DNA of 64,000 nt from Thelephora terrestris (lineage: Eukaryota; Basidiomycota; Agaricomycetes; Thelephorales; Thelephoraceae). Numbering within the stretch: position 1 is the first letter of the stretch; the number at the start of each line of letters is the position of its first letter. Under the pieces are notes generated by a model, which worked only from the letters and a program-made list of their open reading frames with translations, did no database searches and had not been told where the DNA came from. Positions 59,758-64,000 of this stretch are shown here, piece by piece. The stretch spans positions 620,001 through 684,000 of the forward strand of contig WIUZ02000010.1 of assembly GCA_015956445.1 (NCBI GenBank), read 5' to 3'. Both the position numbers and the translations under genes were made by a program.

Positions 59758-61275
59758 ATGGCTCAGATTCCGCTGGATAAGGCATACCTCACTGCCATTT
59801 GGCTCGAGACTCTTCTTTATGGTACGTGTATACAACCGGGTTGTCCAGAATGTATGTGTATCTAACCTACCCTTTGTGATGATCAGGCATCAACGCTACA
59901 CTTTGCTGGACCTGTGGTTATTTTCTTCTCAAGAAAAAGAGCGGGACTCCATGGATCATGCTAGGCGTTGTCATCTTTCAGTGGATGGTTTCCACCGTTC
60001 ACGTGTCTCTGGGCTTTGCTGTGAGTACACGCTTCATCCGCTTTCATCCACCCCCGCGTCACGCGTCCTCATTTCTATTGATCATCCAGCGATTGATCTT
60101 TGCATTCATCGACTACCGCGACGCACCTGGCGGTCCCGAAGCGTATCTCACGAACATCTCCATTCCCAGTAATGTCGCAAAAGTCTTCATACACACTCTC
60201 AACGTAAGTCTTCTCCGTTCTATCGGACGTCCGTCTGGCCCTAACGTGCCACGCGTCAGTCAGCCGTTGGCGACTCTGTTGTCGTTTGGAGGTAGGGGAC
60301 CTTGACGACACCTTCCGATTTCAAATTCTGACTTTTGGTCTCCTTCCGCGGTTTTTGTTTAGATGCTACCTTGTCTGGGGTAAGGACTGGAAGGTGGTCG
60401 CCCTCTCCCTGATCCTTCTATGTGGCTTCATTGGTAGGTTGAGACTATCTCCATGCGTCCATCCGGAAACCAGGGAGCTTACGATGATTCCGGTTTAGTA
60501 TCTGGCATCGGCCAGACGTACCACTTTGCCACCGGACAGGCCATTCACAGCGCCTTTGTCCATACGCTTACGATCTGGAATGGTCTCGTGTTCAGTTTTT
60601 CTCTTGCCACGAACCTTACAGCCACCTCTCTCATTGCGCTGAGGGTTTGGTGAGACTTCAATTCCTTACACCGATCAAAACAGGTTTCCTCACCCCATTA
60701 TCAGGCACGTATTCCGTATGATCTCGGGCGTGTCTCGCAACCTCGGCACCGCGCAGGTTCTCGTGTTGGTTATCGAGTCCGGAATGATCTACTCTGCCGC
60801 ATTGATCATCGAGATTTCTTGCTACTTCTCTGGATCCAATGCGTTCTACATCGTCTATGACCCCATCGCCCAACTTACCGTAGGTCGCCGTTATCCGTTT
60901 TCATCCGTTTCTCATCCTTCTCATTTTGGTTTCGCAAAGTCAATCGTGCCAACTATGATTCTGCTTCTCGTCGCGTTCAAACAAACGTCGAGCGACATCA
61001 AAACTCGCGCGAACGGATCTGGACGCTCCAGCGGCTCCACGACGTTGCCGACCGTCAACTTCCGTACCAACCCAGACCTTATTTCTATGACCACCACGAC
61101 CGACACGCGCGGGAGGGACTTCCCGGCCCCAAAGGTTGCTTTTGAATCCGTCGATCCCACGACTTCGTCCGAGTCAACGTCTAAGCGGGGTAGCTTCAAG
61201 ACTAACGTGGTCGAATTGGATCCTCGAGTGAGCACCACCAACTCGGAGGGGAACGTGGAGCCTTATGGTACATGA
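59758..61275 (+). CDS. Seven-transmembrane protein of unknown function, 8 exons
   Basis: About 358 aa from exons 59758-59821, 59887-60020, 60090-60203, 60260-60291, 60363-60433, 60499-60649, 60705-60879 and 60940-61275; all phases agree. Hydrophobic segments in order: AYLTAIWLETLLYGINATLC, WIMLGVVIFQWMVSTVHVSL, an SAVGDSVVVWRCYLVWGKDW segment running into VVALSLILLCGFI, WNGLVFSFSLATNLTATSLI, VLVLVIESGMIYSAALIIEI and SIVPTMILLLVAF. The C-terminal tail is cytoplasmic-looking and S/T-rich. The motif RCYLVWGKDW, in a loop after an early helix, and the final IVPTMILLLVAF are typical of a large agaricomycete family of plasma-membrane-type 7-TM proteins of unknown role, perhaps receptor-like. The 32-nt exon 4 is a micro-exon. 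Confidence 0.85.
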
Positions 61276-61900
61276 GGGGACCCTCATTCAGAGTGGTGCA
61301 TGTATCTATAGGTCTATTCACCACCGGTTTTATTACGCTGGTTGTACAATTAGAGTTGATTGGACCCCCGTCCCGTTCCCTAAATCGTGCGATATCTACC
61401 CGAGGTATCGTTCGATGCTGTCGTTTTGTTCTCTCCCTGTCGTGCGGTTTATATGTATATGCTCGCATTGATATTTCTAATCGTTCTTCGTCTCGTCTTC
61501 GAGAATGCTATGAATATAGTTGAGGGATGGTGCGCGACTCGGTGGTGGGCGTAGTGTGGATTAATCGGCCGCCACAAAGACCGGCTTCCGAATAGGTGGG
61601 ATAAAGGGGCCAGGGCGATTCCAATTCAAGCATCCGACGACGGCATCCGCGAGTCTAAGCTTCAATTGTGTGGGTCAGAGACCCACACCTTGACTCTTCC
61701 TCTCATCTCCACCCGTCCGCCACAAACTATCCGCATACACGACCTAACGACCCCACATTCCCATATTCCACCGATATCTCCGTCTCCTCCCCATACCCAA
61801 CAACACCGAGCCTCAAACTCGAAGTCGCGCCGCCGCAGGACTATTCCCCCCTCAAAACATACTTCACTTTTTCGGGGCTTAGACCGAGGAACCTAGAGAT
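61276..61900. other. Intergenic between the 7-TM and GPI-protein genes
   Basis: 3' flank of the 7-TM gene and 5' flank of the next plus-strand gene. Open stretches near 61668-61896 are P/H/S-rich and look like leader sequence, not protein. No gene is supported. Confidence 0.4.
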
Positions 61901-63552
61901 ATGCACAGGGAACACCTATCTGCCTCCGCCGCCCTTGTTCTTACGATACCACTTTTGCTATGTCTACCGCACACGCTCGTTGCCGCGTTTAGCGTTTACG
62001 ATTATATACCCTCATCTTTCGGAAGCCCCGGGACGAGGAGCGGAGGGTCGTTGGTGAGAAGAGACGAGCTTTCGGAATATGGCTTTTATAACCCATTAGA
62101 TTACGGGGGCTACATGATGACTGTGAGTTCCCCCCCTTGTCCGTCACTGCTTCCCTTCCTCGCCTACCGACGGGTTCCCCCTGGTGTCCTTCCTCGCGTA
62201 CGCAAACCGCGTCTTCCAGGATGATGTCGAGTTTGACTTTGATGGCCGAAGCGCTGACCACTTTTGCTTTCTTATTGGATAATACCTCTGTGGTTTCGCG
62301 CGTTTTGCGTTACGTTTCACTCGTGGTGTGTGGACAGTATATCCCGACAGAGTATACGGTTGGACTTGGGGAACCCGTGAACGCGATTTTGTCCGCCAAG
62401 TCGGACCCACAAATTCTGATAGACCAAGAGACAAACGGGGGGTTAAGGAACTATTTTTTGTGCGTGGCTCTATTTTCTGAACCTCCCTGTTTGTTTTGGC
62501 TGATTAACCGGTCTTTGTGTACCTTAGGTCATTTCAGTTCGGGGCAGAGTGTTTGGGTCAACACGAGGGTTCGCATCAGATCATCGACCTTGGAGACGGG
62601 AACGGTCCAAGTACGTCGTCGTATATCCTTCTACTCGACCCGCTCGGTATCTAACTTGAGCCTCCTCCACCCCTCGTTTGCAGAAAACGAAACGGCGGTG
62701 ATTCGATACGACTACGGCGACCCGTCCCTGGGGACGTGTCAGGAAACGATCCAAGGCGGAAACCATTTCAGATATTGGGTGCAGAATGGGCCACAACGGA
62801 ACAGCAGCGCTGTGTTCATGGCCGTCTCGTACGAGCATACGCTCCAGCGTACGTGTTCGCATTCTAATGTTGTGATCTGTCGATTCTCGCCCTCGTCTCT
62901 ATTTCGATTGGGTGAGAAGCGTATGCTGATGACATGTTTCACCGAATTTATAGAGAATCACCTCGTCATTCTCAACGGGTATAACCTTGGTCGGTAAGTA
63001 CCATTCTTCACGCCCCCGCACGCGCATCTACGCGCATCATCTCACATTCTCGCTCACCCAAACACGAAAATTCTATACAAAAACAGGGATTGGGCCGTCG
63101 GAAACGCCACGAACCAGAGCCAGCCGATCAACACGAGCACGGTGACGAACGGATCAACTTTCCAAGGTCAGACGACGTTCAACGGGTACACCTATAGCAC
63201 GACCGTGAGATACATGTCGGGAATTCTGCAAAATACCAGCAACGGAGTGAATCACGCAGGTGACGTCGCTCCGCCGGGGGGAAACGCGATCGATGGGCTG
63301 GTGAGCGTGTTTGAGGCGCATATAGTGGGGAAGCCGACGTCTGGGAAATCTGCATCGTGAGTCTCCGTTCGATCTACCCCGTTTCTTCTCGCGATTTCCT
63401 CCGGTCATATCGAATGGCGGGAGCTTGCCTGCGGAGACTTTTTGCTGATAGCGATCTTACTTTGTTTCTCTTCCAGAGCGGGACATCCGGTGACGTGGTC
63501 GTGGGCCGTTTCAACACTGGCTGTGACGTTGCTCCTCACCCTGCTGTTATAA
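61901..63552 (+). CDS. Secreted, GPI-anchored protein of an agaricomycete family, 7 exons
   Basis: About 325 aa from exons 61901-62122, 62338-62459, 62528-62610, 62684-62848, 62954-62993, 63087-63356 and 63477-63552; all phases agree. A signal peptide (hydrophobic ALVLTIPLLLCLPHTLVAA) opens the protein. The conserved-looking ectodomain reads YGFYNPLDYGGYMMT, VGLGEPVNAILSAKSDPQIL, GGLRNYFLSFQFGAECLGQH, AVIRYDYGDPSLGTCQETIQ, GGNHFRYWVQNG, NGYNLGRDWAVGNAT. It has several N-x-S/T sites and few cysteines. The last exon adds a hydrophobic tail (VTWSWAVSTLAVTLLLTLLL), the mark of a GPI-attachment signal. I know this only as a family of secreted proteins of unknown function in Agaricomycetes. The first intron (215 nt) is long for this genome and might hide a small exon. 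Confidence 0.8.
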
Positions 63553-64000
63553 TATTCCACACCTTGCATGTCACGTTGTTTTCCTTACACATTTCGTTCT
63601 CCTCGGTTGCCGCTTCACCTCTAAACTCGTGCATCTCTCGTCTCCTACGGTGGTCGTCGGTGCAGCTATCCCCCCCCTCCTTCACCCAATCTCACTCTGG
63701 CGTCCACCTGTGTACTCCTCTATCCTTCCCCGGTTTTCGTCTCTGCCCCCTGCTTCTACATGCCATCATATCATCGTTAGACTACACTTGAGCTGAAATT
63801 ATCTGTTGATCTCTATCGTAACTTCCCTCTTACCCTTCCTTTATTTACTCCGTGCGGTTGGGACTGGCTCTAACGATCTCTCTCTCTATGGTATTCCCTT
63901 CCCTTCCCTCGTTTTGTGGATTCTTGTAGTTTTTTTTCTTTCTCGTGGCGCGTAGTACTTCTGGGGACCCTTTTGAGCAACTGCGTTCCCTTTTGTAATA
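63553..64000. other. 3' flank of the GPI-protein gene to window end
   Basis: Pyrimidine-rich, no gene supported; probable 3' UTR followed by intergenic DNA. Confidence 0.45.

Noticed and set aside
1-64000. tRNA genes, rRNA genes or CRISPR arrays
   Set aside because: No cloverleaf-like A/B box pairs, no rRNA segments and no regularly spaced direct repeats were seen. The eukaryotic intron structure makes CRISPR irrelevant.

Overview
The window reads as nuclear DNA from an agaricomycete (mushroom-forming basidiomycete). Almost every gene is cut by short GT-AG introns of about 48-65 nt. The gene families fit that group: a PDR/ABCG drug transporter, F-box proteins, the C-terminal end of a NACHT-WD40 protein, an uncharacterised 7-TM protein, cysteine-rich and GPI-anchored secreted proteins, and a Tad-like LINE with an RNase H domain. 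No rRNA, tRNA or CRISPR was seen.

Left part (1-16.7 kb): a 5'-partial gene of unknown function (39-1880) is followed by a repeat-rich, decayed tract (1.9-10 kb). This tract holds three copies of a ~300 bp dispersed repeat with a terminal hairpin, the relic of a DMPK/ROCK-like protein kinase, a degenerate GGGTACTTT-type repeat field, and a CpG-poor NACHT-WD40 fragment. A six-exon coiled-coil gene (11002-12753) and an F-box gene (14231-15595, minus) come next, separated by a second CpG-poor block.

Middle-left (16.7-27.3 kb): a complete 1471-aa PDR-type ABC transporter (minus, 8 exons), a small cysteine-rich secreted protein (23025-23965) and a bHLH-like regulator (24925-26319, minus).

Retroelement complex (27.3-46.75 kb): a ~8.1 kb Tad-like LINE, bounded by a 19-bp target-site duplication and ending in poly(A), has been split by an 11.26 kb Ty3/gypsy LTR element inserted in the LINE endonuclease domain. 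The two LTRs are almost identical, so the insertion is young. The LTR element carries an unusual antisense, cysteine-motif gene between pol and the 3' LTR; its first ATG lies inside the LTR.

Right part (47-64 kb): a second F-box gene (47138-48640, minus), a 432-aa FAD monooxygenase (49260-51033, minus, 9 exons), a kinesin-7-like motor (53602-56714, minus, 9 exons), an 8-exon 7-TM membrane protein (59758-61275, plus) and a 7-exon GPI-anchored secreted protein (61901-63552, plus). The genes do not form an obvious biosynthetic cluster. The transporter and monooxygenase are single accessory-metabolism genes about 28 kb apart. Exon structures of the transporter, monooxygenase, kinesin, 7-TM and GPI genes were checked by hand for phase, and every junction keeps the frame.
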